Shown here piece by piece: positions 8,628 through 16,886 of a stretch of DNA of 60,302 bases. Source of the stretch: Pseudomonadota bacterium (GTDB taxonomy: Bacteria > Chloroflexota > UBA6077 > JAJPGT01); contig JAJPGT010000111.1 of NCBI GenBank assembly GCA_021325655.1, positions 1-60,302 on the forward strand, in the 5' to 3' direction. Both the position numbers and the translations under genes were made by a program. How positions within the stretch are numbered: the first letter of the stretch is position 1; each line of letters starts with the position of its first letter. The notes under the pieces were generated by a model. It ran no database searches. It was not told the DNA's origin and saw only the letters and a program-made list of their open reading frames with translations.

Positions 8628-8656
8628 ATTATCGAAGCACTCTGAATACGAGTCAA
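8628..8656 (-). promoter_or_regulatory. Sigma-70 promoter of the molybdenum hydroxylase operon
   Basis: Read on the minus strand, TTGACT (8656-8651) is followed after exactly 17 bases by GATAAT (8633-8628). Each hexamer differs from consensus at one position, making this among the best promoters in the window. Transcription would start near 8621. Confidence 0.62.
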
Positions 8657-8666
8657 CGGCGCCCCG

Positions 8667-10184
8667 CTACTCCGGCACGACCCGCTCCGCCAGGCGCTGG
8701 CGCAGCTCGCGCTTCAGCACCTTGCCAGTCGGGCTTTTGGGCAGCGCCGGGATGAACTCCACCGCTCGCGGCACCTTGTAGCTGGCGATCCGCTCCCGGC
8801 AGAACGCGATCAGCGCCTCGGCGGTCACCTGCTGCCCCTCGCGCAGGACGACGCAGGCTTTCACGACCTCGCCAGACACGGCGTCTGGCGCCCCGATCAC
8901 TGCGCACTCCCGCACTGCCGGGTGCTGGAAGAGCACGTCCTCTACCTCGCGCGGCCAAACCTTGAAGCCAGCGACGTTGATCATGTCCTTCACCCGATCG
9001 ACGATCGCAAGGTAGCCCTCGTCGTCCATCCGGCCGATGTCGCCCGTGTGCAGCCAGCCGCCGCGCAGCGCCTGGGCAGTCTCCTCTGGCTTGCCGAAGT
9101 AGCCGAGCATCACGTTCGGGCCACGGATCACAATCTCGCCTAGCTCGCCCGGCGGCACCTCCTGGCCGTCCAGGTCCACCACCTTCAGCTCCACGTTCTC
9201 GATCGGGGTCCCGACCGTCCCCGGCTTGAAGCGGTATTCGTGGTTGTACGAGGCGAACGGCGAGGACTCGGTCAGCCCGTAGCCCTCATTGATCGGCAGC
9301 CCGACACGCTCCTGCCAGGTCTCGGCGACCTCTCGCGGCAGGCTCGCCGCAGCAGAGAAGCTGATCCGCAGCGCCGGCAGCGCCTCGCGGCGCAGCTCCG
9401 GGTGGTTCAGCAGCAGGATGTACACCGTGGGGACGCCGTACAGGAGCGTGATCTGGTCTCGGCTGAGGGCGGCGAGCGCGTCGTCGGGGACGAAGCGCTC
9501 GTGCAGGTACAGCGTTGCGCCCGCGTTCAGCGTGGCGTTCAGGATGAAGTTCTGGCCGAAGCAGTGGAACAGCGGCAGGAAGCAGAGCGTGCGATCGTCC
9601 GGCGACATCCGCAGGTGGTGGGCGACCGCGTGCATGTTGGAGACGACGTTGGCATGGCTGAGCATCGCCCCCTTGGGGCGGCCGGTCGTCCCAGACGTAT
9701 ACAGGATCGCTGCCAGCGCCCCCGGCTCCAGGTCCGTCGCCCGCAGCTCCGTGCTCCCGTCCAGCAGCCGGGCAAAGGGCAGAAACCCTTCCGGCGCCGC
9801 GCCGACTGCTACGCGCAGCCGCACCGTGGGCAGCTCGTCGGGCGCCGGGACGTTGTCTAGTAGCGTGCTGTGGGCGATGAACGCCGCTGCCCGGGCATCG
9901 TTGGCGATGTAGGCAATCTCCGCCGGCTTGAGCATGACGTTGAGCGAGACCGGCACCGCCCCGAGCCGGAGCAGCCCGAAGTAGGCCAGCACGAACTCTG
10001 GGCCGTTGGGGAGCAGCAGGCAGACGGTGTCGCCCACACCCATCCCCAGCCCCCGCAGCGCGTTGCCCACCCGGTTGGCCTGCCAGCTCAGCTCGCGGTA
10101 GCTCCAGCGCTGCTCGCGGTACACCAGCGCGGTCCGGTCGGGGAAGTAGCGGCTCATCCGCTCCAGGGACTCCGCGACATTCAT
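8667..10184 (-). CDS. AMP-forming acyl-CoA synthetase (long-chain fatty-acid-CoA ligase-like)
   Basis: This 505-residue member of the adenylate-forming superfamily activates a carboxylic acid with ATP and joins it to CoA. The P-loop-like A3 motif YTSGTTGRPKGAMLSH, the GYGLTESSP motif, the hinge motif GGWLHTGDIG and the C-terminal SPTGKVLKREL (with the catalytic Lys) are all intact. Length is typical. The ATG is preceded by GAGGAGG, and a TAGGAT -10 box lies 40 bases upstream. It probably supplies acyl-CoA to the thiolase and dehydrogenase at 14583-16677; acyl chain length cannot be read from sequence. Confidence 0.92.
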   Translation of the reverse strand: MNVAESLERMSRYFPDRTALVYREQRWSYRELSWQANRVGNALRGLGMGVGDTVCLLLPNGPEFVLAYFGLLRLGAVPVSLNVMLKPAEIAYIANDARAAAFIAHSTLLDNVPAPDELPTVRLRVAVGAAPEGFLPFARLLDGSTELRATDLEPGALAAILYTSGTTGRPKGAMLSHANVVSNMHAVAHHLRMSPDDRTLCFLPLFHCFGQNFILNATLNAGATLYLHERFVPDDALAALSRDQITLLYGVPTVYILLLNHPELRREALPALRISFSAAASLPREVAETWQERVGLPINEGYGLTESSPFASYNHEYRFKPGTVGTPIENVELKVVDLDGQEVPPGELGEIVIRGPNVMLGYFGKPEETAQALRGGWLHTGDIGRMDDEGYLAIVDRVKDMINVAGFKVWPREVEDVLFQHPAVRECAVIGAPDAVSGEVVKACVVLREGQQVTAEALIAFCRERIASYKVPRAVEFIPALPKSPTGKVLKRELRQRLAERVVPE

Positions 10185-10220
10185 GGCCCGCCTCCTCGCC
10201 CCCTCGGGTCTGTGGCAGCC

Positions 10221-10226
10221 ATCCTA
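10221..10226 (-). promoter_or_regulatory. Candidate -10 box for the acyl-CoA synthetase gene
   Basis: On the minus strand TAGGAT lies so that transcription would start near 10214, about 30 bases before the ATG, leaving room for the strong GAGGAGG ribosome binding site. No convincing -35 is present. Confidence 0.38.
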
Positions 10227-10321
10227 CACGCGCTGGCGGGGCGCGTGCGCGGCAGCGCGGAGGCCAGGGGGTGGAGCCTCGGCGCGCCCCGCTATGCGCC
10301 GCCACGCCAGCAGCGCGCCGG

Positions 10322-11365
10322 CTACCGGGCGGGAGCGGGGACCTGGAAGCCACTGGCCGTGGGCAGCTCGAAGCCCAGCGTCAGCGGGTCTTCATCGTTG
10401 AGGATGAACTGGTGCGTTCCCGTCAGGAAGGCGGGCGAGCTGATCTCCGGCCGGATCCCGCGCCGGTTAGGGGCGATCTCTACCTCCGCTAGCGCCCGGC
10501 CCTGGAACTGGCTCCCCAGGCTGCCGGCCATAGTGATCGACTCGCCCAGCCGCAGCTCGCCCCGCGCCACCATCAGCGCCAGGTAGGCGCAGGTGCCGGT
10601 GCCGCAGGGCGAGCGGTCGATCTGCCCGTCGCCGTAGACCATCACGTTCTTCACCTGCCGCCCGCCCTCGCGCCGCTGGTAGAAGAACGAGTTGGTGTAC
10701 TCGAGCTGCACGGCCGGGTCGGGATGCCAGAGCGGCACCACCCGCGCGGTCGCCTCGCGCAGCCGCGGCCAGAGCTGGACAAACGTCTCCACTCGGGTCA
10801 GGTCCAGGCTCGGCGGGAGCGTCTCCACATCCACCTGGATGAAGAACAGCCCGCCATACGAGACGTCAATCGGGATCGGGCCGACGCCCGCCACGTCGAC
10901 CACCGCCGAGGCGAGGTGGAAGGCCGGGACGTTCTCCAGCGCGGTGGTGGTCGGCCCCGGCTGGCGGCGGATCGAGACGCGCACTAGCCCGCCGGGGGTA
11001 TCCAGCGTCAGCGCGATCGGGTCCTGGTCGCGCGGGACGTAGCCGAGGTCGGCCAGCATGGCGGCGACGCCAAAGGTGCCGTGGCCGCACATCCCGATAT
11101 AGATGCCCGGGTTGTCGATCCAGATCACCCCGAAGTCGGCCTCTGGTCGGCAGGGCTCGGTGAGGATTACCGCGAACATGTCGCGGTGCCCGCGGGGCTC
11201 GTGGCAGACGGCGGTGCGGATCCAGTCCAGGTGCTGCTTCACGTAGTCGGCCTTCTCCCGCATCGTCCGCCCGTGGATCGGGGGCAGGCCGCCGGTCAGG
11301 ACCCGCACCGGCTGGCCGCCGGTGTGGTAGTCGGTCGCGTGGATGATCCCGCGGATCCCCTGCAT
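10322..11365 (-). CDS. Proline racemase family protein, probable 4-hydroxyproline 2-epimerase
   Basis: This 347-residue enzyme has both catalytic cysteines of the family: Cys93 in GMCGHGTFG and Cys254 in SPCGTGTC. Two Cys residues mark racemases or epimerases, whereas trans-3-hydroxyproline dehydratases have Thr in one position. It follows the DHDPS-family gene by 23 bases in the same direction. In known hydroxyproline catabolism a HypE-type epimerase works with a DHDPS-family pyrroline-4-hydroxy-2-carboxylate deaminase, so hydroxyproline 2-epimerase is more likely than proline racemase. The FAD-dependent D-hydroxyproline dehydrogenase of that pathway is not seen nearby. Confidence 0.87.
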   Translation of the reverse strand: MQGIRGIIHATDYHTGGQPVRVLTGGLPPIHGRTMREKADYVKQHLDWIRTAVCHEPRGHRDMFAVILTEPCRPEADFGVIWIDNPGIYIGMCGHGTFGVAAMLADLGYVPRDQDPIALTLDTPGGLVRVSIRRQPGPTTTALENVPAFHLASAVVDVAGVGPIPIDVSYGGLFFIQVDVETLPPSLDLTRVETFVQLWPRLREATARVVPLWHPDPAVQLEYTNSFFYQRREGGRQVKNVMVYGDGQIDRSPCGTGTCAYLALMVARGELRLGESITMAGSLGSQFQGRALAEVEIAPNRRGIRPEISSPAFLTGTHQFILNDEDPLTLGFELPTASGFQVPAPAR

Positions 11366-11388
11366 GCTCCCCGCTCCCGCCAGACCGG

Positions 11389-12327
11389 TCAGCGCGAGGC
11401 CGTGGCCGGCGCCCGCGGGGTCACCGGGGTGGCGTTCAGCTCGCGCAGGGCGACGCGGATCCGCTCGCGCTCCTCGTCGGTGACCGGCAGGATCGGCGCG
11501 CGGGGGTAGCCGCCCGGCCGGCCAAGCAGGTTCATCGCCTCCTTCAGCCAGGCGGGGAAGCTGCCCACCGCGGGCGAGCCGAAGTGCTTCCAGAACAGAT
11601 AGCTGTCGAACTGCCGCGCGCGCGCCGTGGCCAGGTCGCCCTCCAGGCTGGCGGTGATCAGCTCCACCGCGCGGCGGCCGATGACCTGCGCCCCGATGCT
11701 CATGCAGCCGTAGGCGCCCATCGCAATCCCGAACAGCGCCCCGGTGTCGTAGCCGACGAAGACGCGAATTCGGTCGCCCGCGACCCGGATCGTCTCTACG
11801 ATCTGCACCGGGTCGCCCGACGACTCCTTGATCGCGACGACGTTCGGGATGTCCGCCAGCTTGCTCACGAGCTCAGGCTTCATGTTCACGACCTGGCGGG
11901 ACGGGATGTTGTACGCCAGGACCGGGATGTCCACCGCCCGGGTGATCGCCTTGAAATACTCCACGATCTCGCGATCGTTCGGGGTGGCGACCGCGGGCGG
12001 CATCGACATCGCCCCGTCGGCGCCGGCCTCGTAGGCGTAGCGCATCAGCCGGATCGCGTCGGCGGTGTTGTTCGCGCTCACCCCGCAGATCACCGTCACC
12101 CGGCCCTTCACCTGCTGGACCGCGAGCCGGAACAGGTCGCGCTTCTCTTCCGGCGCCAGCGCCCAGTGCTCGCCGGTGCAGCCGACGATCAGGAAGCCGT
12201 GCACGCCTTCGTCGATCTGTTGCTCCAGGTTGAGCAGGAACGCCTCCTCATCGATGCTGCCGTCCTCGCGCATCGGGGTCACCACGGCCTCGATAAAGCC
12301 GCGCCAGTTGACGCTGTCCTTGTGCAT
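11389..12327 (-). CDS. Dihydrodipicolinate synthase-family aldolase/deaminase
   Basis: This 312-residue TIM-barrel protein belongs to the DHDPS/N-acetylneuraminate lyase family. It has the pyruvate-loop analogue GCTGEHWAL near residue 49, Tyr139 in LAYNIPSR and the Schiff-base Lys167 in AIKESSGD. Start chosen at the ATG preceded by GGGGGAC; the frame stays open upstream but without homology. It is the first gene of a pair with the proline racemase-family gene, suggesting pyrroline-4-hydroxy-2-carboxylate deaminase, although lysine biosynthesis or a sugar-acid aldolase cannot be excluded. Its promoter overlaps an 11-bp motif shared with the divergent gene. Confidence 0.87.
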   Translation of the reverse strand: MHKDSVNWRGFIEAVVTPMREDGSIDEEAFLLNLEQQIDEGVHGFLIVGCTGEHWALAPEEKRDLFRLAVQQVKGRVTVICGVSANNTADAIRLMRYAYEAGADGAMSMPPAVATPNDREIVEYFKAITRAVDIPVLAYNIPSRQVVNMKPELVSKLADIPNVVAIKESSGDPVQIVETIRVAGDRIRVFVGYDTGALFGIAMGAYGCMSIGAQVIGRRAVELITASLEGDLATARARQFDSYLFWKHFGSPAVGSFPAWLKEAMNLLGRPGGYPRAPILPVTDEERERIRVALRELNATPVTPRAPATASR

Positions 12328-12355
12328 GCCGTCCCCCACGTGCTTGCTCGCCGAT

Positions 12356-12451
12356 ATGTCTCGGCTGTGCGGCCATTGTAGCGCGGTCCAGCGTTTCCCG
12401 CTGGCCTGCTGCGAGCATGGGGAGCAGCGTGGTAGCCTGGAGCCGAGACAT
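12356..12451. promoter_or_regulatory. Inverted 11-bp motif in the divergent promoter region
   Basis: ATGTCTCGGCT at 12356-12366 and its exact complement AGCCGAGACAT at 12441-12451 face outwards in the 144-base gap between the DHDPS-family gene and the NTF2-like gene. Each copy lies 20-28 bases before a start codon and overlaps the likely transcription start set by TACAAT (minus, 12380-12375) or TAGCCT (plus, 12433-12438). A shared repressor operator is a reasonable reading. Confidence 0.45.
12375..12380 (-). promoter_or_regulatory. -10 box of the DHDPS-racemase operon
   Basis: On the minus strand TACAAT matches the -10 consensus in five of six positions, giving a start near 12368. No good -35 element is present at 16-18 bases. 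Confidence 0.42.
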
Positions 12452-12471
12452 CTGGCTGGGAGGGATGAGCC

Positions 12472-12861
12472 GTGGCGACCGTACAGCAGCAGCCGGTGGA
12501 CGTCGCGTTCCTGGAGCGCTTCGCCGAGGCGTTCAACCGACACGACCTGGACGCGATCATGGCCCACATGACCGAGGACTGCGTCTTCTACCGCTCGTCC
12601 GGCCCCGAACCCTACGGGACGCGCTACCAGGGCCAGGCGGCAGTGCGCGCGGCGTTCGAGGACGTGATGCGCACTATCCAGGGGGTGCGCTTCGAGCCGA
12701 TCCGCCACGCGGTGTTCGGCGCTCGCGGGATCTCGGAATGGACCATGACCGGGACACTCGCGGACGGCAGCCCGGTGGAGCAGCGCGGACTGGACCTGTT
12801 CGAGTTCCGCGACGGCAAGATCGCGGTGAAGGACTCCTATCTCAAACGGCGGACATCCTGA
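12472..12861 (+). CDS. NTF2-like / SnoaL-type protein
   Basis: This 129-residue protein has the usual length and pattern of the NTF2-like superfamily: an N-terminal helix (VAFLERFAEAFNRHDLDAIM), the phrase MTEDCVFYRS, a central ARGISEWTMTG strand and a closing FEFRDGKIAVKDSYLK. Such proteins are small cones that bind or isomerise hydrophobic ligands; catalysis cannot be inferred. The start is a GTG with GGGAGGG eight bases upstream. It is divergent from the DHDPS-family gene and shares the 11-bp motif with it, so the two may respond to the same signal. Confidence 0.82.
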   Translation: MATVQQQPVDVAFLERFAEAFNRHDLDAIMAHMTEDCVFYRSSGPEPYGTRYQGQAAVRAAFEDVMRTIQGVRFEPIRHAVFGARGISEWTMTGTLADGSPVEQRGLDLFEFRDGKIAVKDSYLKRRTS

Positions 12862-12934
12862 CCCGGGAGCCGGCCGCCGGCCGTGGGCCCACCCGCGTAC
12901 ACTGACCGGACAGTCTCGGGTACGGGAGTGCGGG

Positions 12935-14569
12935 ATGCAGGAGATGACTGGCGGGCAGGCGGTAGTGGCGGCGCTGCGGGCAGAGGGGATCGACACCGTC
13001 TTCGGGATCGTCGGCACCCATAACCACCCGATCTTCGACGCGCTGTACGACTGCCCGGAGCTGCGGCTGGTGGTGCCGCGCCACGAGCAGGGCGCGGCGT
13101 ACATGGCCGACGGCTACGCCCGTGCCTCGGGCCGGGTCGCCGCCTGCATCACCGTTCCCGGGCCTGGCGTCACCAACGCGCTGTCCGGGGTCGGCCAGGC
13201 GTATTCCGACTCCTCACCCCTGGTGCTCGTCGCCGGACAGATCCCCTCCGACCGGCTGGACCGCAACGTGGAGGACTTCCACGAGCTGCGCGACAGCCTG
13301 GAGGTCGCCGCGGCGGTGACCGGGTTCGCCGCGCGTACCACCCGGGTCACCGATATCCCGGCCACGGTCCAGCGGGCGGTGCGGGCGACGCGCTCCGGCC
13401 GGCCCCGCCCGGCGTACGTGGAAGTGCCGGTGGACGTGCTCGGCGGCCGCGGCGAGGCGGCGCTACTCCCGCCCCAGGAGCTCGCCCGGCCGGCCGCCGC
13501 TCCCGAGGCGGTGGCGCGCGCGGCAGAGCTGCTGCTCCGGGCCGCGCGGCCGATCCTGTTCGCCGGGGGCGGCGCCGTCAGCGCTGGCGCCTGCGCGGAG
13601 CTGCTGGAGCTCGCCGAGCGGCTGCAAGCCCCGGTGCTCACCAGCCTGCAAGCGAAGGGAGCGGTGCCGGACGACCATCCCCTGGGGCTGGGCGACGGCT
13701 GGGGGCGCCTGCCGCTGGTGCCGCCGCTGCTGCGGCAGGCGGACGCCGCACTGGTCGTCGGCTCCCGCTTCGACCTGGTCACCGATGCGCACGAGGGGCG
13801 GGACTTCCCGGAGACGCTCATCCAGGTCGACATCGACCCGCGGGTGATCGGCCGGCATCGCCCGGCCACCGTTGGACTGGTGGGGGACGCACGCGAGGTG
13901 CTGCGACAGCTTCTGGCTGCGCTGCGCCAGCAGCCGGCCCGGCCGCGCTGCTGGCTCGACACCGCCCGCTTCAAGGCTGACAAGCGCCGCTACCTGGAAG
14001 AGCGCGCCGGCCCGGTGCTCCAGGTGCTGGACGCGGTGCGAGCCGCGGTCCCGCGCGATGGGATCATCGCCAACGACCTGACCTTGGTCAGCTACTGGGC
14101 GATGGTGGCGCTGGAGACGTACCAGCCGCGCACCTACCTGCACCCGGGCGGGTATGGCGTGCTCGGCTTTGCGCTTCCGGCGGCGATTGGCGCCCGGATC
14201 GCCCAGCCGGAGCGCCCCGTGGTCGCGCTGTGCGGCGACGGTGGCTTCCTGTACACCTGTGCCGAACTGGCGGTGGCGGCGCAGGAGCGGCTGGACCTGG
14301 TGGTCGTGGTGTTCAACGACGGCGCCTACGGCGCGTTGCAGGTGCTGCAGGACCGCAAGCTGGGCGGCCGGCGGATCGGGGTGGACATCGCCGGGCCCGA
14401 CTACGCCGCGCTCGCGCAGGCGCTTGGCGCGCGGGGCACGCGGCTCGCCTCCGCCGACCAGCTCGCCGATGCGCTCCGGGAGGCGCTGGGGCAGCCCGGC
14501 CCCACCCTGCTGGAGGTGCCGTTCGCGGTCCAGGGGCTGGCGGCCGTGCCGCCCTGGATGGTCGAGTAG
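12935..14569 (+). CDS. ThDP-dependent enzyme of the acetolactate synthase large-subunit family
   Basis: This 544-residue protein has the three-domain ThDP fold: a pyrimidine-binding domain with catalytic Glu51 in RHEQGAAYMADGYAR, a middle domain about residues 190-325, and a C-terminal cofactor domain with GDGGFLYTCAEL and the ending NDGAYGALQ that binds Mg-ThDP. It lacks a neighbouring regulatory small subunit (ilvN), and no ilvC or ilvD lies nearby. A catabolic role such as benzoylformate decarboxylase-like or another carboligase is therefore as likely as branched-chain amino acid synthesis. The ATG follows GGGAGTGCGGG, and a possible TACACT -10 lies at 12898-12903. Confidence 0.87.
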   Translation: MQEMTGGQAVVAALRAEGIDTVFGIVGTHNHPIFDALYDCPELRLVVPRHEQGAAYMADGYARASGRVAACITVPGPGVTNALSGVGQAYSDSSPLVLVAGQIPSDRLDRNVEDFHELRDSLEVAAAVTGFAARTTRVTDIPATVQRAVRATRSGRPRPAYVEVPVDVLGGRGEAALLPPQELARPAAAPEAVARAAELLLRAARPILFAGGGAVSAGACAELLELAERLQAPVLTSLQAKGAVPDDHPLGLGDGWGRLPLVPPLLRQADAALVVGSRFDLVTDAHEGRDFPETLIQVDIDPRVIGRHRPATVGLVGDAREVLRQLLAALRQQPARPRCWLDTARFKADKRRYLEERAGPVLQVLDAVRAAVPRDGIIANDLTLVSYWAMVALETYQPRTYLHPGGYGVLGFALPAAIGARIAQPERPVVALCGDGGFLYTCAELAVAAQERLDLVVVVFNDGAYGALQVLQDRKLGGRRIGVDIAGPDYAALAQALGARGTRLASADQLADALREALGQPGPTLLEVPFAVQGLAAVPPWMVE

Positions 14570-14582
14570 CCGACGCGAGCGC

Positions 14583-15455
14583 TCAGGACGGCGGCCGCTC
14601 GCCCGCCGCATAGTTGTAGAAGCCGCGGCCGCTCTTGTGGCCGTACCAGCCGGCGCGGACCATCTGCCGCAGCAGCGGCGGCGGGGCGTACTCCGGCCGG
14701 CGGTACTCGTCGAACAGGATCTCCGCGATATACAGCGTCGTGTCCAGCCCGACGTAATCCAGCAGCTCCAGCGGCCCCATCGGCATGTTCGTCCCCAGCT
14801 TCATCCCGATATCGATGTCCTCGCGGCTGGCGAAGCCCTGCTCGTACATCTGGATCGCGCCGAGCAGGTAGGGCACCAGCAGCATGTTGACGATGAAGCC
14901 GGCGCGATCTTTGGAGACGATGACGCGTTTGGGAAGTGACTCAGCAAAGGTGCGCGCCGTCTCCAGCGTCTCCTCGCTGGTGGTCAGCGCCCGGACGAAC
15001 TCGACCAGCCGCATCACCGGGACCGGGTTCATGAAGTGCATCCCCAGCACCCGGTCCGGGCGCTGGGTGGCAGTGGCGAGCTGAATGATCGGGATGGACG
15101 AGGTGTTGCTGGCGAGGATGGCACGCGGCGGGGTGACCCGGTCCAGCGCCTCGAACACCCGGCGCTTCTCCTCCAGGTTCTCGATCACTGCCTCGATCAC
15201 CAGGTCGCGGTCGGCCAGGTCCTCCAGGCTGGTGGTGCCACGCAGGCGCCCGAGCGCGGCGTCGCGCTGCTCGGCGGCCAGCTTCCCGCGGTCGACCGCG
15301 GTACGCATCGATTGCTGGATCCGGTCCAGCCCCTTGTCGAGCAGCTCCTGGCTCACCTCGCGGACCACGGTATCGTAGCCGGCTCGGGCGCACACCTCGG
15401 CGATGCCCGAGCCCATCAAGCCGCAGCCCACCACGCCGACCTTCGTGATCTCCAT
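14583..15455 (-). CDS. 3-hydroxyacyl-CoA (3-hydroxybutyryl-CoA) dehydrogenase
   Basis: This 290-residue enzyme oxidises or reduces 3-hydroxyacyl-CoA with NAD(P). The Rossmann motif GVVGCGLMGSGIAE is at the N-terminus, the catalytic His is in GMHFMNPVPVM, and the C-terminal helical domain ends in SGRGFYNY, as in PaaH/Hbd proteins. The ATG at 15455, with GGCGAGG upstream, is preferred over an in-frame ATG at 15470 where GGAAGG is too close. It follows the thiolase by 28 bases, forming a two-gene unit for acetoacetyl-CoA/3-hydroxybutyryl-CoA interconversion or beta-oxidation. Confidence 0.93.
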   Translation of the reverse strand: MEITKVGVVGCGLMGSGIAEVCARAGYDTVVREVSQELLDKGLDRIQQSMRTAVDRGKLAAEQRDAALGRLRGTTSLEDLADRDLVIEAVIENLEEKRRVFEALDRVTPPRAILASNTSSIPIIQLATATQRPDRVLGMHFMNPVPVMRLVEFVRALTTSEETLETARTFAESLPKRVIVSKDRAGFIVNMLLVPYLLGAIQMYEQGFASREDIDIGMKLGTNMPMGPLELLDYVGLDTTLYIAEILFDEYRRPEYAPPPLLRQMVRAGWYGHKSGRGFYNYAAGERPPS

Positions 15456-15483
15456 TGCGCGCCTCGCCATCCTTCCGCGTCTG

Positions 15484-16677
15484 CTAGGTGCCGCGCTCGA
15501 ACAGCGCCGCCACGCCCTGGCCGCCGCCGGTGCACATCGACACCAGGCCGTAGCGTCCGCCGCGGCGGCGCAGCTCGTGCAGCATGGTCGCGGTGATGCG
15601 CGCCCCGGTGGCGCCGAGCGGGTGGCCGAGCGAGATCCCCGAGCCGTTCACATTCAGGGTCTCGATCTCGTTCACCCTCAGCTCCCGCAGCACGGCCAGC
15701 ACCTGCGCCGCGAACGCCTCGTTGATCTCCACCAGATCCATGTCCTGCCAGCGCAGGCCGGTCTGCTGGAGCACTTTGCGGATCGCCGGCGCTGGCCCGA
15801 GCCCCATCAGCGTCGGGTTTACCCCGGCAGCGGCGAACGCCCGCACCGTGCCGAGCGGCTCCAGCCCCGCGCGCCGGGCACGGGAGGCGCTCATCAGCAC
15901 GCAGGCGGCGGCGCCGTCGTTGATCCCGGACGAGTTCCCGGCGGTATGGACCTTACCGACCAGCACCGGCAGCTTGGCGAGCGCCTCGGCCGTCGTCTCC
16001 GGCCGCGGGTGCTCGTCGCGCTCCACCAGCACCGTGCCCCCCTTCTGCGGGACCGGCACCGGGACGATCTCGTCCACGAACCGCCCGGCCTGGATCGCCG
16101 CGGCGGCGTTGCGCTGGCTGCGCAGGGCGAAAGCGTCCGCCTCCTCCCGAGTGATGCCGTAGCGGTCGACCAGGTTCTCCGAGCTGTGCATCATGCTCGG
16201 GGTGAGCGGGTATGCCTCCGGGCAGGAGACCGTTAGCCCCTGGCGGCTGATGCGGTCGTAGAACGGAGCATCGCCCAGCCGGGCGCCCCAGCGCGCGCCC
16301 ACCGTATAGTACTCTGCCTGGCTCTCGCTCTCTGCCCCGCCGGCGACGACAACCTGGGCGTTGCCGGTCTGGATCAGCAGCGCGGCGTTGATGATCGCCT
16401 GCAAGCCCGAGCCGCACTGGCGGTCAACGCTGTACGCGGGGACCGTTTCCGGCAGCCCGGCCTCTAGCCAGGCGAGGCGGGCGACGTTGGGGCTCTCGCC
16501 GTTGACCAGCACGTGGCCGAAGATCACCTCGTCGACCTCGGCCGGGTCGACGCCGGCGCGCTCGATGGCGGCTTTGATCGCGACGGCGCCCAGCGCTGCC
16601 GCCCGGACGTCGCGGAATTGGCCACCGAAGCGGCCGATGGGAGTGCGAACGGCGCTGACGACGACGGCGGGCTCCAC
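15484..16677 (-). CDS. Thiolase (acetyl-CoA C-acyltransferase)
   Basis: This 397-residue thiolase carries the nucleophile Cys in DRQCGSGLQAI, the His in GHPLGATGAR and the second active-site Cys in MCTGGGQG, so it should be active in condensing or cleaving acyl-CoA. The GTG at 16677 is chosen because GGAGGT lies five bases before it and the protein then begins EPAVVVSAVRTPIGRFGG, the usual thiolase start. A TATAAT box lies just upstream (16702-16697), giving a leader of only about 12 bases. The first gene of an operon with the dehydrogenase. Confidence 0.95.
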   Translation of the reverse strand: MEPAVVVSAVRTPIGRFGGQFRDVRAAALGAVAIKAAIERAGVDPAEVDEVIFGHVLVNGESPNVARLAWLEAGLPETVPAYSVDRQCGSGLQAIINAALLIQTGNAQVVVAGGAESESQAEYYTVGARWGARLGDAPFYDRISRQGLTVSCPEAYPLTPSMMHSSENLVDRYGITREEADAFALRSQRNAAAAIQAGRFVDEIVPVPVPQKGGTVLVERDEHPRPETTAEALAKLPVLVGKVHTAGNSSGINDGAAACVLMSASRARRAGLEPLGTVRAFAAAGVNPTLMGLGPAPAIRKVLQQTGLRWQDMDLVEINEAFAAQVLAVLRELRVNEIETLNVNGSGISLGHPLGATGARITATMLHELRRRGGRYGLVSMCTGGGQGVAALFERGT

Positions 16678-16696
16678 GGCACACCTCCGGCCCCCC

Positions 16697-16702
16697 ATTA
16701 TA
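16697..16702 (-). promoter_or_regulatory. Consensus -10 box of the thiolase operon
   Basis: On the minus strand a perfect TATAAT is followed by GGGGGGCCGGAGGTGTGCC and the GTG start. No good -35 is visible; the -35 area is occupied by the dyad at 16712-16730, suggesting activator or repressor control. Confidence 0.5.
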
Positions 16703-16711
16703 GTGCCCGCT

Positions 16712-16730
16712 CCGCACCGAGACGGTGCGG
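16712..16730. promoter_or_regulatory. 8-bp dyad at the -35 position of the thiolase promoter
   Basis: CCGCACCG and CGGTGCGG are perfectly complementary around AGA. The dyad covers the place where a -35 element should be for the TATAAT box ten bases away, which fits a transcription factor operator. A further perfect 16-base palindrome follows at 16734-16749. Confidence 0.4.
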
Positions 16731-16733
16731 CCC

Positions 16734-16749
16734 CCGCCAGCGCTGGCGG
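16734..16749. repeat. Perfect 16-base palindrome upstream of the thiolase promoter
   Basis: CCGCCAGCGCTGGCGG equals its own reverse complement. It lies four bases beyond the dyad at 16712-16730, so the two could form a double operator. GC palindromes of this size are not very rare in such DNA. Confidence 0.3.
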
Positions 16750-16886
16750 CGCTCACCGCGTTAGCTCAGGCGGGCGGCCGTTGGAGCTCGCGCGGGCCTC
16801 TTGCTCGGGCCGGGACGAGGGGGTAGGCAGCAGACAGGGCGTGGCGGGGCTGTACGACGCTGGTGCGCCCGGCAGGAGCGACGCAG

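Noticed and set aside
12328..13104. N-terminal extension of the DHDPS-family gene of about 259 codons
   Set aside because: The frame is open but antisense to the NTF2-like gene and the ThDP enzyme. The family length and ribosome binding site fit the ATG at 12327.
14612..14939. Plus-strand frames within the 3-hydroxyacyl-CoA dehydrogenase gene
   Set aside because: They are antisense shadows of an intact gene with clear Rossmann and active-site motifs.
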